Below are positions 1 to 9,103 of a stretch of 64,000 nt of DNA, piece after piece. The DNA is from Lutibacter sp. (GTDB taxonomy: Bacteria > Bacteroidota > Bacteroidia > Flavobacteriales > Flavobacteriaceae). The notes under the pieces are model-generated. The model did no database searches and was not told the DNA's origin. It was given only the letters and a program-made list of their open reading frames with translations. Numbering within the stretch: position 1 is the stretch's first letter; every line of letters starts with the position of its first letter. The stretch spans positions 62,001 to 126,000 of the forward strand of contig NZ_JAUYUD010000049.1 of assembly GCF_030692605.1 (NCBI RefSeq). Reading direction: 5' to 3'. The position numbers were made by a program, and so were the translations under genes.

Positions 1-1143
1 GGAAAACCTATTGCCGAACAAGAAATTGGGAATTCATTATTACAAGAAGTTATTGGTTATGCCGAAACTTCAATGTCTCGCCGAAAATATTTATTGCACT
101 ATTTTGGTGAGGAGTTTGATGGTATAAATGGACTAGGCGCTTCTATGGATGATAATGTTCGGAACCCAAAGAAAAAAGTAGAGGCGAAAGATGAAGTAAA
201 GAAATTATTAGAGGTTGTAAAGCTTACTAATCAAAAATATAAGGCAAAAGATTTAGTTAAAACCTTGGTTGGTAAGGTTAATGCGTTGTTGAAATCTCAT
301 AAAACAGACGAACAGGCTTATTTTGGTTTAGGAAAAAGCCATGATAGTAAATATTGGACAGCATTAATTAGACAGGTTTTGGTTAGTGGATATATTAAAA
401 AGGATATTGAACAGTATGGAGTTATTGTATTAACACCAAGTGGATTAGAATATTTAAAAAATCCAGAATCATTTTTTATGACTGAAGATCATATTTATGA
501 TGCAGGGGACGACGGTTCATTAATTGCAAATGATAAGGGTGGTGCTGGAGCGATTGATGATATATTAATAAAATTATTGAAAGATTTACAAAAATCTGTT
601 GCTAAAAAGAATGGGGTTCCTCCATATGCTGTTTTTCAAGAAACATCTTTGGAAGATATGGCAAATAAATACCCAATTAATTTAGAAGAGCTTAAAAATA
701 TTTATGGAGTTGGCGAAGGAAAAGCTTCCAAATTTGGAAAACCGTTTGTAGATTTAATAGCGAAATATGTTGAAGAAAATGATATTATTAGAGCGGAAGA
801 TTTTGTAGTTAAAAGCACGGGTGTAAATTCAGCACTTAAACTTTATATTATTCAAAATACAGATCGTAAAATTCCACTGGTTGATATTGCTAAATCAAAA
901 GGGTTGGGATTTAGTGAGTTAATTGATGAAATGCAACGTATTGTTTATAGTGGTACTAAATTGAATATTGATTATTGTATAGATAATTTATTGGATGAAG
1001 AGCAGCAAGAAAAAATATTTCAATATTTTATGGAATCTGACAGTGATAGAATTCAAGATGCATTAGATGAATTTAAAGGTGATTTTGATGAAGAAGAATT
1101 GCGTTTGATGCGTATAAAATTCATAAGTAAAGTAGCGAATTAA
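1..1143 (+). CDS. recQ: ATP-dependent DNA helicase RecQ, C-terminal part
   Basis: The reading frame is open from the first base, so the 5' part, with the helicase core, lies outside the window and 380 residues are visible. RecQ unwinds DNA 3'-5' in recombination and fork repair. The fragment opens with the end of the zinc-subdomain region (SRRKYLLHYFGE, residues 26-37), followed by a winged-helix RQC domain (about 80-170), an HRDC domain (about 200-255) and a roughly 100-residue acidic C-terminal tail. The positions where E. coli RecQ has four zinc cysteines contain no cysteine here (SRR instead of CRR, then GLGASMDDN). The lost zinc site is seen in the sequence; that this is usual in Bacteroidota RecQ is from memory. 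Confidence 0.9.
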   Translation, partial: GKPIAEQEIGNSLLQEVIGYAETSMSRRKYLLHYFGEEFDGINGLGASMDDNVRNPKKKVEAKDEVKKLLEVVKLTNQKYKAKDLVKTLVGKVNALLKSHKTDEQAYFGLGKSHDSKYWTALIRQVLVSGYIKKDIEQYGVIVLTPSGLEYLKNPESFFMTEDHIYDAGDDGSLIANDKGGAGAIDDILIKLLKDLQKSVAKKNGVPPYAVFQETSLEDMANKYPINLEELKNIYGVGEGKASKFGKPFVDLIAKYVEENDIIRAEDFVVKSTGVNSALKLYIIQNTDRKIPLVDIAKSKGLGFSELIDEMQRIVYSGTKLNIDYCIDNLLDEEQQEKIFQYFMESDSDRIQDALDEFKGDFDEEELRLMRIKFISKVAN

Positions 1144-1208
1144 TTTTTTTATTTCGCTTCTTATTTTTTTTAATGGACTTTTTTAAATTAACACGTTAAA
1201 ATAGAGTT

Positions 1209-2384
1209 TTATTCTTCTTCTTCTGAGGTATCTTTTTTTATTTTTTTACTACCTTCATACATGTCATAACGAACAAATTTACAATCTAAATCACCGTTTT
1301 TTAAGGCAATTTTTTTGGAAGTTTTTAGTCCAACGTGCTTTAAAGCTTCAAAATCGGAAGTGATAAACCATACCGTAGAATCAGAATATCCATTTTTCAA
1401 CGTATCACCGATACTTTTATAAAATTCTGCAACGTCAATATTTAAACGTTCTCCATAAGGTGGATTGAACAAAATAATAGTTTTTCCAAAAACTTCTTTT
1501 ACCGAGTTGAAAAAGTTAACGTGATGAATTCCAATAAATTCTGTTAAATTGGCATTTTCAACATTTTCTATGGCTTTTCTAACCGCCGAAGGAGCTTTAT
1601 CGAACCCCATAATTTTAAAATGGCAATTTCTCATTTTTTTCAAAAGGGAATCTTGAACGGCAAAAAACAAAGATTCATCATAATCTTCCCATTTTTCAAA
1701 GCCAAATTCCTTTCTGTTAATATTTGGAGGTATGTTGTTAGCAATCATTGCTGCCTCAATTAGTATTGTTCCAGACCCACACATTGGATCAATAAAATTA
1801 CAATCTCCGTTGTACCCAGATAGTAACACTAAACCAGCGGCCAATACTTCATTAATTGGTGCAATATTGGTACTACTTCTATACCCTCTTTTGTGTAAAG
1901 AATCTCCAGAGCTATCTATAGAAACTGAACATAAATCGTTTTGGATATGAACATGAATTTTAATATCAGGATGTTTGACATCAACATTGGGTCTTGCATG
2001 ATATTTATGTCTAAAGTAATCGGCAATTGCATCTTTAGATTTTAATGAAATATAGTGAGAATTTGTTGTAAAATTTTTAGAATTAACTACTGCTCCAATA
2101 GCGAAAGTACTGTCTACTTTCATATATGTTTCCCAATTGATGCGCTGTAATTTTTTATATAAGTCATCTTCGTCAAAAACTTTGAATCGGTTTATAGGCT
2201 TAAGAATTCTGATTGCAGTTCTAAGCGCAATATTTGCTTTATACATAAATCCTTTATCACCTACAAAGGATACGTTTCTCACACCTTTTTCTATATAGGT
2301 TGCACCTAAATCTTCCAATTCTTTTGCTAATAAATCCTCAAATCCAAACATGGTGGTAGCCACCATTTTATAATTTTCATTCAT
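1209..2384 (-). CDS. THUMP-domain class I RNA methyltransferase (RlmL N-terminal type)
   Basis: The 391-residue protein resembles the N-terminal half of E. coli RlmL/YcbY, which makes m2G in 23S rRNA. A THUMP RNA-binding region lies at about residues 45-155, followed by a Rossmann methyltransferase fold with the SAM-binding segment FIDPMCGSGTILIE (about 196-209) and the N-methyltransferase motif NPPYGERL (about 305). The fused RlmK half of the gammaproteobacterial protein is absent, which is normal outside that group. The tail is charged (DTSEEEE). It converges with recQ and has its own promoter at 2401-2409. Family is secure; the exact target nucleotide is not shown by the sequence. Confidence 0.88.
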   Translation of the reverse strand: MNENYKMVATTMFGFEDLLAKELEDLGATYIEKGVRNVSFVGDKGFMYKANIALRTAIRILKPINRFKVFDEDDLYKKLQRINWETYMKVDSTFAIGAVVNSKNFTTNSHYISLKSKDAIADYFRHKYHARPNVDVKHPDIKIHVHIQNDLCSVSIDSSGDSLHKRGYRSSTNIAPINEVLAAGLVLLSGYNGDCNFIDPMCGSGTILIEAAMIANNIPPNINRKEFGFEKWEDYDESLFFAVQDSLLKKMRNCHFKIMGFDKAPSAVRKAIENVENANLTEFIGIHHVNFFNSVKEVFGKTIILFNPPYGERLNIDVAEFYKSIGDTLKNGYSDSTVWFITSDFEALKHVGLKTSKKIALKNGDLDCKFVRYDMYEGSKKIKKDTSEEEE

Positions 2385-2400
2385 CGTTTATAAATATGGT

Positions 2401-2409
2401 GCAAAAATA
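2401..2409 (-). promoter_or_regulatory. Bacteroidota -7 box (TATTTTTGC)
   Basis: Read on the minus strand this is TATTTTTGC, an exact match to TAnnTTTGC. It ends 16 bases before the ATG at 2384 of the THUMP methyltransferase gene. No strong TTTG -33 element was seen. Confidence 0.6.
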
Positions 2410-2571
2410 CATTTTAAAATTTTAAGGTTGAAAAGATTAGAAGGAATGTTTAAATTGTCGCTTTTTAAAATATGGGTTTGTATGGAAAAAATGTTCTTAT
2501 TTTTTTTGAATATTTTATATTCAAATGTGAATAAACAGTGCGTTTATTAATTCATATTCATATACAATTAC

Positions 2572-2580
2572 TATTTTTGC
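2572..2580 (+). promoter_or_regulatory. Bacteroidota -7 box (TATTTTTGC)
   Basis: TATTTTTGC matches TAnnTTTGC exactly and ends 15 bases before the ATG at 2596. It probably drives the methyltransferase-ZIP transporter pair. The -33 region is weak. Confidence 0.6.
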
Positions 2581-2595
2581 TTTGAATTTATAATT

Positions 2596-3324
2596 ATGAC
2601 AAAAAACATAAATTGGTTTATTTCTTGGTTTAATTCCAAGTATTACCACATTTTATATAAACACAGAGACGATAAAGAGGCGGACATTTTTATGCGGAAC
2701 CTGATTTCTTTTTTAAAATTGAAAAAAGAGGAGGTTATCTTAGATTTGGCGTGTGGTAAAGGGAGGCATGCCATTTTTTTAAATTCGTTGGGTTTTAATG
2801 TGGTTGGCGCAGATCTTTCAACCAATAGTATTCAAAAAGCAAAAAAAAAGGAAAATGAAAGGCTTCGATTTATTGAACATGATATGCGAAATCCATTTCC
2901 CGAAAAATACAATACAGTCTTAAATTTATTTACCAGTTTTGGTTTCTTTGAAGAAGATTCAGAAGATATAACGGTTTTAAAAAATATAAAAAATAGCTTA
3001 GAAAAAGATGGAATTGCTGTCATTGATTTTATGAATGCCTTGTACGTTGTTAAATATTTGGTACCAAATGAAACATTGATAATTGATGGTATTACATTTA
3101 ATATTACTAAGTATGTTGAAAATGGTTTTATAATTAAAAAAATTGTGTTTGAAGCTGAAGGAGATGATCATACTTATTTTGAGAAGGTAAAAATATTAGA
3201 TCTTCCAAAAATTAAAGGATATTTGCAAACGGTAGGTTTTAAAATAAAGCATACTTTTGGAAATTATCAATTAGATAATTTTGACGAGCATACCTCTAAA
3301 CGATTAATTTTAGTTTTAGAATGA
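2596..3324 (+). CDS. Class I SAM-dependent methyltransferase
   Basis: The 242-residue soluble protein has a typical motif I (VILDLACGKGRHAIFL, about residues 45-60), an acidic motif II around GADLS and a motif IV-like stretch ending NLFTSFGFF. These place it among class I methyltransferases with a Methyltransf_25-like fold; substrates in this group range from small molecules to proteins and cannot be read from the sequence. The stop overlaps the start of the ZIP transporter gene (ATGA), so the two are translationally coupled, but no functional link is obvious. Confidence 0.8.
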   Translation: MTKNINWFISWFNSKYYHILYKHRDDKEADIFMRNLISFLKLKKEEVILDLACGKGRHAIFLNSLGFNVVGADLSTNSIQKAKKKENERLRFIEHDMRNPFPEKYNTVLNLFTSFGFFEEDSEDITVLKNIKNSLEKDGIAVIDFMNALYVVKYLVPNETLIIDGITFNITKYVENGFIIKKIVFEAEGDDHTYFEKVKILDLPKIKGYLQTVGFKIKHTFGNYQLDNFDEHTSKRLILVLE

Positions 3325-3992
3325 CTTATTTAGCGCTTATTTTTTCTGTTTTAATTGGGATTATTATTGTTTATGGCCTAAAACCAAACAATAAAATTGT
3401 TCAATTATTGCTTTCTTTTAGTGGAGCTTATTTACTTTCAATTACTATTTTACATTTACTTCCTGAAGTTTATAATTCTGAGAGTAAAAACGCTGGTTTA
3501 TTTATTTTAATCGGCCTTTTGTTACAGCTGATCTTAGACTTTTTCTCTGAAGGAGCAGAGCATGGACATATCCATGTGAGGGACGAAATCCATTTTCCTT
3601 GGGCACTTTTTGTAAGTTTAAGTATTCATGCTTTTCTGGAAGGGATTCCTTTAGCACATTCACATAACCATGAGCAATTATTATGGGCAATTGTAATTCA
3701 TAATATACCAATAGCAATTATTTTAGGTACTTTTTTTGTGAATTCAAACATATCAAAAAAGAATGCCATTGCTTTTTTAATTTTGTTTTCATTAATGTCG
3801 CCCTTAGGTAAACTAGTTGGCGTATATATGGAAGGTATAGCGGCATATAAAAATGAAATTACCGCAATTATTGTAGGTATATTCCTGCATATTTCTACAA
3901 TTATTTTATTTGAGAGTTCAAAAGATCATAAGTTTAATGTATTAAAATTTGGAACTATTTTGTTGGGTATGTTAATTGCCTATTTGGCCTAA
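3321..3992 (+). CDS. ZIP family metal transporter
   Basis: This 223-residue inner-membrane protein has about seven or eight hydrophobic segments. The metal-binding signatures of ZIP transporters are visible: SIHAFLEGIPLAHSHNHE (roughly residues 93-110), with His and Glu in the fourth helix and a His-rich loop, and VIHNIPIA (about 117-124) in the fifth. ZIP proteins import Zn2+, Fe2+ or other divalent cations into the cytoplasm; which metal is used here is unknown. It starts inside the stop codon of the upstream methyltransferase gene. The 3993-4092 gap after it holds no gene. Confidence 0.85.
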   Translation: MTYLALIFSVLIGIIIVYGLKPNNKIVQLLLSFSGAYLLSITILHLLPEVYNSESKNAGLFILIGLLLQLILDFFSEGAEHGHIHVRDEIHFPWALFVSLSIHAFLEGIPLAHSHNHEQLLWAIVIHNIPIAIILGTFFVNSNISKKNAIAFLILFSLMSPLGKLVGVYMEGIAAYKNEITAIIVGIFLHISTIILFESSKDHKFNVLKFGTILLGMLIAYLA

Positions 3993-4092
3993 TAATTTAA
4001 AGCAAATTATTAAGGTTAATGATTCAAGAATTAATTCACAATATCAACGTTACCTTACTTATTATTTATAAAAATTAACTTTTATAAAATGG

Positions 4093-4123
4093 TTGGTGAA
4101 TTTAATAATAATTGTATATTTGC
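4093..4123 (+). promoter_or_regulatory. Promoter of the rpsF-rpsR-rplI operon
   Basis: TTGG at 4093-4096 and TATATTTGC at 4115-4123 match the Bacteroidota -33 and -7 elements; 19 bases separate the TTG from the -7 box. The predicted transcript would start near 4128, about 28 bases before the rpsF ATG at 4156. Confidence 0.75.
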
Positions 4124-4155
4124 ACCCTTAAAAGTAAAAACTTAAATTATTAATT

Positions 4156-4503
4156 ATGAATCATTACGAAACTGTTTTCATTTTGAATCCCGTTTTATCT
4201 GATACTCAGATAAAGGAAACAGTAAAGAAGTTTGAGGACTATCTTGTTTCTAAAGGTGCCGAAATGATATCAAAAGAAGATTGGGGGCTAAAAAAATTAG
4301 CATACACCATTCAAAACAAAAAAAGTGGATTTTATCACTTATTTGAATACAAAGTAGATGGACAAGCAATTACACCATTCGAACTTGAATTTAGAAGAGA
4401 TGATAGTATTATGCGTTATTTAACCGTTGCGTTAGATAAACATGCTGTAGCTTGGGCTGAAAAAAGAAGAGAAAGAAACAACGCTAAAGCACCTAAAAAA
4501 TAA
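4156..4503 (+). CDS. rpsF: 30S ribosomal protein S6
   Basis: The 115-residue protein matches S6 from its first residues ([15 protein letters not shown]) and has the conserved [18 protein letters not shown] block that forms the beta sheet contacting S18 and 16S rRNA. A basic, lysine-rich tail ends the protein. It is the first gene of the rpsF-rpsR-rplI operon, six bases ahead of rpsR, an order conserved across many bacteria. Confidence 0.97.
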   Translation: MNHYETVFILNPVLSDTQIKETVKKFEDYLVSKGAEMISKEDWGLKKLAYTIQNKKSGFYHLFEYKVDGQAITPFELEFRRDDSIMRYLTVALDKHAVAWAEKRRERNNAKAPKK

Positions 4504-4508
4504 GAGTT

Positions 4509-4802
4509 ATGTCTATAGAACAACAAGCAAAAAGCGGAAAACAAGGAGAGGTACGTTACCTTACTCCTTTAGATATTGACACTAAACAAATAAAAAAATA
4601 CTGTCGTTTTAAAAAGAATGGTATCAAATATATTGATTATAAAGATGCAGATTTCTTATTATATTTAGTGAATGAACAGGGTAAAATTTTACCACGTCGT
4701 TTAACAGGAACATCATTAAAATATCAACGTAAAGTGTCTGTAGCTATCAAAAGAGCACGTCATTTAGCTTTAATGCCGTACGTTGCTGATATGTTAAAAT
4801 AA
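4509..4802 (+). CDS. rpsR: 30S ribosomal protein S18
   Basis: The 97-residue basic protein has the S18 core: [16 protein letters not shown], then [20 protein letters not shown] and the C-terminal [14 protein letters not shown]18 binds 16S rRNA as a heterodimer with S6, encoded just upstream. The N-terminal extension of about 15 residues is polar and probably disordered. Confidence 0.97.
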   Translation: MSIEQQAKSGKQGEVRYLTPLDIDTKQIKKYCRFKKNGIKYIDYKDADFLLYLVNEQGKILPRRLTGTSLKYQRKVSVAIKRARHLALMPYVADMLK

Positions 4803-4815
4803 AAGAAGAGGAATC

Positions 4816-5268
4816 ATGGAAATTATACTAAAACAAGACGTTGAAACATTAGGTTTTAAAGATGACACTGTAACTGTAAAAAACGGATATGGACGTAATT
4901 TTTTAATCCCTCACGGATATGCAATTTTAGCAACAAGTTCTGCTAAAAAAATGTTAGCTGAAACTTTAAAGCAAAGAGCTTTTAAAGAAGAAAAACTAAT
5001 AAAAGAAGCAACTAAAATTGCGGATGCATTAAAAGCATTAGAAATTAAGATTACTGCTAAAACTGCAGATAGTTCAAAAATATTTGGATCTATCAATAAC
5101 TCAAATGTTGCAGAAGCTTTTGCCGCTGCTGGTCATGAAATTGATAAAAAATTCATTAAAGTTGAAGGTGGTAATATTAAGAGAATAGGTAAATATAACA
5201 CTACAGTTAGATTACATAGAGATGTGGTTGTTGAAATGCAAATTGATGTTATAGCTGAACAAAAGTAA
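4816..5268 (+). CDS. rplI: 50S ribosomal protein L9
   Basis: The 150-residue protein starts with the L9 signature MEIILKQDVETLGFKDD and continues with VKNGYGRNFLIPHGYA, the N-terminal 23S rRNA-binding domain. A long connecting helix (about residues 40-75) leads to the C-terminal domain (about 80-148). It is the last gene of the ribosomal operon, 13 bases after rpsR, and a strong terminator follows. Confidence 0.97.
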   Translation: MEIILKQDVETLGFKDDTVTVKNGYGRNFLIPHGYAILATSSAKKMLAETLKQRAFKEEKLIKEATKIADALKALEIKITAKTADSSKIFGSINNSNVAEAFAAAGHEIDKKFIKVEGGNIKRIGKYNTTVRLHRDVVVEMQIDVIAEQK

Positions 5269-5297
5269 TTAACAATTTTAAGTTGATAAACAATGCC

Positions 5298-5328
5298 AAA
5301 AGCCCATTTTTTAATGGGCTTTTTTTTT
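5298..5328 (+). terminator. Rho-independent terminator after rplI
   Basis: The stem AGCCCATT/AATGGGCT (5301-5308 and 5313-5320) with a 4-base loop is extended by A:T pairs and followed by a run of T. It ends the ribosomal operon ahead of the receptor gene. Confidence 0.9.
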
Positions 5329-5371
5329 ATTTTTACATTAAATTAACATATTCAAATTTTAACTTTATATT

Positions 5372-8300
5372 ATGAAAAACAAATTATTCTTTTCATTGCT
5401 TTTAGCTGTAATTGTGGTTGTTACAGGTTATTCGCAAGTTACATCATCCAGAATTCAAGGAGTTGTGTTAGATGACGCCTCGGTTGGATTATTTGGAGCT
5501 AACGTTGTAGCAAAACATATTCCAACAGGAACAGTAGCGGGAACTGTTACCACAGATAGTGGTAGGTTTTCAATACTAAACCTTAGAGTTGGTGGACCTT
5601 ATACCATTACAGTAAGTTTTGTAGGGTTCAAAACTGTAGAGTTTACTAATGTATATCTAGATTTAGGGAAAGCCTATGATGTAGATATTAAATTAGAAGC
5701 CGACAGTCAACAATTAAGTGAAGTCGTTATTTCAGGGAGTAAAAGTGCTACTTTTAATAATGAAAGAACTGGTGCCGAAACTAGTGTAGGAAGTAGAGAG
5801 TTAACAAAACTTCCTACTATTTCACGTTCTGCTTCAGATTTTACGAGGTTAGATCCATCGTCATCAAATGGTTCATTTGGTGGTAGAAATGATCAGTTTA
5901 ATAGTTTTACTTTGGATGGATCTATATTTAATAATCCGTTTGGATTAGATGCTGCTACTCCAGGTGGTCAAACAGATGCTCAGCCAGTTTCTTTAGATGC
6001 TATTGAGCAAATTAGTGTTTCTTCAGCACCTTATGATGTTACTTTATCTGGTTTTACTGGTGCTTCAATAAATGCAGTTACAAAAAGTGGTACTAATAAA
6101 GTTGCTGGTACCGTTTATGGTTATTTTAGAAATCAAGATTTGACAGGAAGTAAAATTAATGGACAAAATATTTTTGTTCCTAAATTAGAGCAAACACAAT
6201 ATGGTTTTAGCGTAGGTGCTCCAATTGTAAAAGATAAATTATTCATATTTGCAAACTTTGAAAAAGATGAAAGAACAGATTTAGGTCAAACTTGGTTACC
6301 TAATACTGGCTCTGGAGCAATTAACGAATCTCGTGTAACAAGATCTGATCTTTTAGCAGTTCAATCAGGATTAAGAAGTATTGGCTATGAGCCAGGTGAA
6401 TTCGAAGGATTTACTCATGATTCTAAAAGTAAAAAAGGAATTGTTAAATTGGATTGGAACGTAAATGAAAACAATCGTTTAGCTTTTACGTATAATTTTT
6501 TAGAGGCATCGAAAGAAAAGCCTGCGCATCCAACTGCTATTGGTTTTAGAGGACCGAGTTCTCAAACATTACAATTTGAAAATTCTGGATATGAAATTAA
6601 TAACAAATTAAAATCAGGATTATTAGAGTTAAACTCGAAATTTGCAGATAATGTTTCTAATAAATTCCAAATTGGGTATACTCATTTTGACGATTTTAGA
6701 AATCCATTTTCGTCACCAGCACCTTCAATTAATATATATAAAAATGGATCGCCTTATATTATTGTAGGACATGAACCTTTTTCTGTTCATAATAAATTAG
6801 ACCAAAAAGTATTTCAATTTAATAATAACCTAAATATAACTCAAGGAAATCATAATTATACTATAGGATTTTCATTCGAAAAATTTCAATTTGACAATTC
6901 ATTTAATTTAACTAGTTATGGATTTGATTTATTTGGAAGTATTGATTTTAATAGTTTTAATGCCAATAATTATGTGGGTGCTATTTCCAATGCTCAGGCT
7001 AGTTTTGATGCTAATAATGAAGTTCCAGATGGAACTCCAGGAGCGTGGGCTTTAGCAGAAACTAATGTTGGACAAATGGCTATTTATGCTCAAGACGAAT
7101 GGAATATAAGTGACAATTTTAAATTAACGTATGGATTCCGTTTTGATAAACCCTTATTTTTTGATTCTTCTAAAAAAGCACAAGAGGTTATAGATAGAGC
7201 ATTTGTTTTGTCAGATATTCCTTATGTGAACCCAAATAATGGAGAAACTGTTTTAATTGATAATACTCAAATGCCAAGTAATAATTGGATAATATCTCCA
7301 CGAGTTGGATTTAATTATGACGTTAATGGAGATAAAACACTACAATTGAGAGGTGGCTCTGGGATTTTTACAGGTCGTTTTCCTTTTGTTTGGTTAGGAA
7401 ATCAGATAGCGGCACCGGATGTATTTTTCTTACAAGCTGTGGATCCTGATTATAAGTTTCCAACAGTATGGAGAACAAATATTGGTGTAGATAAGCAATT
7501 TGAAAATGATTTGATTTTAACAACAGATGTGTCCTATACTAAAGATATAAATGGACCTCAAGTACAAAATTGGGCCTTATTGCCACCATCAGGGACTTTA
7601 AAAGGTGTGGATAACAGACCTATTTATACTTCAGCAGATTATGGTGGTGCTATTGGTGGTTTTGGGTTAGGAGCAGGTCCATATGTTTTTACAAATTCAG
7701 ATAAAGGTAGAGTTTGGAATGCTACTTTAAAAGCACAAAAAACTTTTGATAACAACTTGTATACTATGTTGGCGTATAACTATTTAAACGCTAAAGATGT
7801 AAATTCAGTAGAAGATGAAATAACGAGTGGGGCCTTTGCGAATAATGCTATAGTTGGTGATGCAAATGCTGGAAAATTAGGATATTCTAAATATGGAGAT
7901 ACTCACAGAATTATTGGTGTTGCATCTAAAACTTGGAAGTATGGATCAGATGATAAATGGGAAACTTCACTTTCTACATTTTTTGAATATGCACAAGGTG
8001 GACGATTCAATTATATTTATGGTGGAGATATTAATGGAGATGGCTCTGGTATAAATGATTTAATTTACGTTCCAACAGCAACTGAAATTGGTTCAATGCA
8101 GTTTTCAGGAAATGCAGGGCAACAAGCTACTCAAAAAACGGCATTGGAAAGATTTATTGCACAAGATGATTATTTAAGTGAAATTAGAGGTTCGTATGCT
8201 GAAAGATATGGAGCAGTTTCACCGTGGAGAGGAAAATGGGATGTGAAATTTATTCAAGAATTAAAAGTTTCTAAAGACAATGCTATTCAATTTAGCGCCG

Positions 8301-8503
8301 ATATTCTGAATTTAGGAAATTTATTATATTCTCATTGGGGGTTAGTAGAGCAACCACAAGCAATACAGCCAATTGGTGTAACTGTTGATGGCGCTGGAAA
8401 TCCAACGTATTCTTTTGATCAAAATTTAATTCAATCGTATGTAATTGATTCAAGTTTATTATCTAGATGGCAAGTTCAATTTGGATTGAGATACATTTTC
8501 TAA
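5372..8503 (+). CDS. TonB-dependent receptor, Oar-like, with N-terminal carboxypeptidase-like domain
   Basis: The 1043-residue outer-membrane protein has a signal peptide (MKNKLFFSLLLAVIVVVTGYS), a carboxypeptidase-regulatory-like beta domain at about residues 27-110 (IQGVVLDD.. to VDIKLEA), a plug domain (about 115-250, including the ending AINAVTKSGTNK), and a long beta barrel ending in aromatic Phe (FGLRYIF). This architecture matches the Oar-like TonB-dependent transporters of Bacteroidota. No SusD gene lies next to it, so a polysaccharide locus is unlikely; the ligand is unknown. It is transcribed alone, between two strong terminators. Confidence 0.92.
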   Translation: MKNKLFFSLLLAVIVVVTGYSQVTSSRIQGVVLDDASVGLFGANVVAKHIPTGTVAGTVTTDSGRFSILNLRVGGPYTITVSFVGFKTVEFTNVYLDLGKAYDVDIKLEADSQQLSEVVISGSKSATFNNERTGAETSVGSRELTKLPTISRSASDFTRLDPSSSNGSFGGRNDQFNSFTLDGSIFNNPFGLDAATPGGQTDAQPVSLDAIEQISVSSAPYDVTLSGFTGASINAVTKSGTNKVAGTVYGYFRNQDLTGSKINGQNIFVPKLEQTQYGFSVGAPIVKDKLFIFANFEKDERTDLGQTWLPNTGSGAINESRVTRSDLLAVQSGLRSIGYEPGEFEGFTHDSKSKKGIVKLDWNVNENNRLAFTYNFLEASKEKPAHPTAIGFRGPSSQTLQFENSGYEINNKLKSGLLELNSKFADNVSNKFQIGYTHFDDFRNPFSSPAPSINIYKNGSPYIIVGHEPFSVHNKLDQKVFQFNNNLNITQGNHNYTIGFSFEKFQFDNSFNLTSYGFDLFGSIDFNSFNANNYVGAISNAQASFDANNEVPDGTPGAWALAETNVGQMAIYAQDEWNISDNFKLTYGFRFDKPLFFDSSKKAQEVIDRAFVLSDIPYVNPNNGETVLIDNTQMPSNNWIISPRVGFNYDVNGDKTLQLRGGSGIFTGRFPFVWLGNQIAAPDVFFLQAVDPDYKFPTVWRTNIGVDKQFENDLILTTDVSYTKDINGPQVQNWALLPPSGTLKGVDNRPIYTSADYGGAIGGFGLGAGPYVFTNSDKGRVWNATLKAQKTFDNNLYTMLAYNYLNAKDVNSVEDEITSGAFANNAIVGDANAGKLGYSKYGDTHRIIGVASKTWKYGSDDKWETSLSTFFEYAQGGRFNYIYGGDINGDGSGINDLIYVPTATEIGSMQFSGNAGQQATQKTALERFIAQDDYLSEIRGSYAERYGAVSPWRGKWDVKFIQELKVSKDNAIQFSADILNLGNLLYSHWGLVEQPQAIQPIGVTVDGAGNPTYSFDQNLIQSYVIDSSLLSRWQVQFGLRYIF

Positions 8504-8524
8504 AAAAATAAATATTTATATTTG

Positions 8525-8552
8525 AACCGCCCAATTGGGCGGTTTTTTTTTA
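8525..8552 (+). terminator. Rho-independent terminator after the TonB receptor
   Basis: A perfect 20-base palindrome (AACCGCCC paired with GGGCGGTT around AATT) at 8525-8544 is followed by eight T. It sits 21 bases after the receptor stop codon. Confidence 0.92.
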
Positions 8553-8632
8553 TTGTTTCTGCAAGAGTTAGAATCTATCAAATAATAATATAGGTTTTTG
8601 CCTATGTAGGATTAACACCAATATCAAATGCA

Positions 8633-9103
8633 ATGAAATACCGACAATTAACAAAAGAGCAATTAGAAGCTTTAACAGATGAGTTTTCCATTTTTTTGGC
8701 TACGCAACAAATTGATCGAAAAGAGTGGTTGGAAATAAATAAATCAAAACCAGAAATTGCACAAGAAGAATTAGCTATTTTTAGTGATTTAGTTTGGGAA
8801 GATGTGTTATCAAAAGTTGGTTATATTGAGCATGTTTCTGAAAAAGACATAAATCTATTTTATGGTGATATTGATGAAATTAAAAGAATTTATGTTAAAT
8901 GCTCCAATGAATCATTTAATTTATTGAACGAGAATGATTTCAAATGGTTTTTAGAAAATCCTTTAGATGATTCTTTTTTATATTATTCTGCTTCTAAAAA
9001 ATATAATGGAGATAGAAATTTAGAATTATTTAAGTTAATTGAAATGGGGGGTGAGATAACTGAGGGAGAATTATTTAAAGAGATTTCAAAATTAATTCCT
9101 TAG
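8633..9103 (+). CDS. Conserved hypothetical protein (DUF6495-like)
   Basis: The 156-residue soluble, acidic protein has no signal peptide, membrane segment or catalytic motif that I recognise. The start (MKYRQLTKEQLEALTDEF) and the segment LAIFSDLVWEDVL match what I remember of DUF6495, a family confined to Bacteroidota with no known role. The start ATG is preceded by a stop-rich leader. Its 3' end overlaps the end of the convergent sirtuin gene by 29 bases. Confidence 0.65.
   Translation: MKYRQLTKEQLEALTDEFSIFLATQQIDRKEWLEINKSKPEIAQEELAIFSDLVWEDVLSKVGYIEHVSEKDINLFYGDIDEIKRIYVKCSNESFNLLNENDFKWFLENPLDDSFLYYSASKKYNGDRNLELFKLIEMGGEITEGELFKEISKLIP

Noticed and set aside
1732-1950. Open frame opposite the THUMP methyltransferase gene
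   Set aside because: It is an antisense shadow of the confident gene on the other strand, with no start signal or domain.
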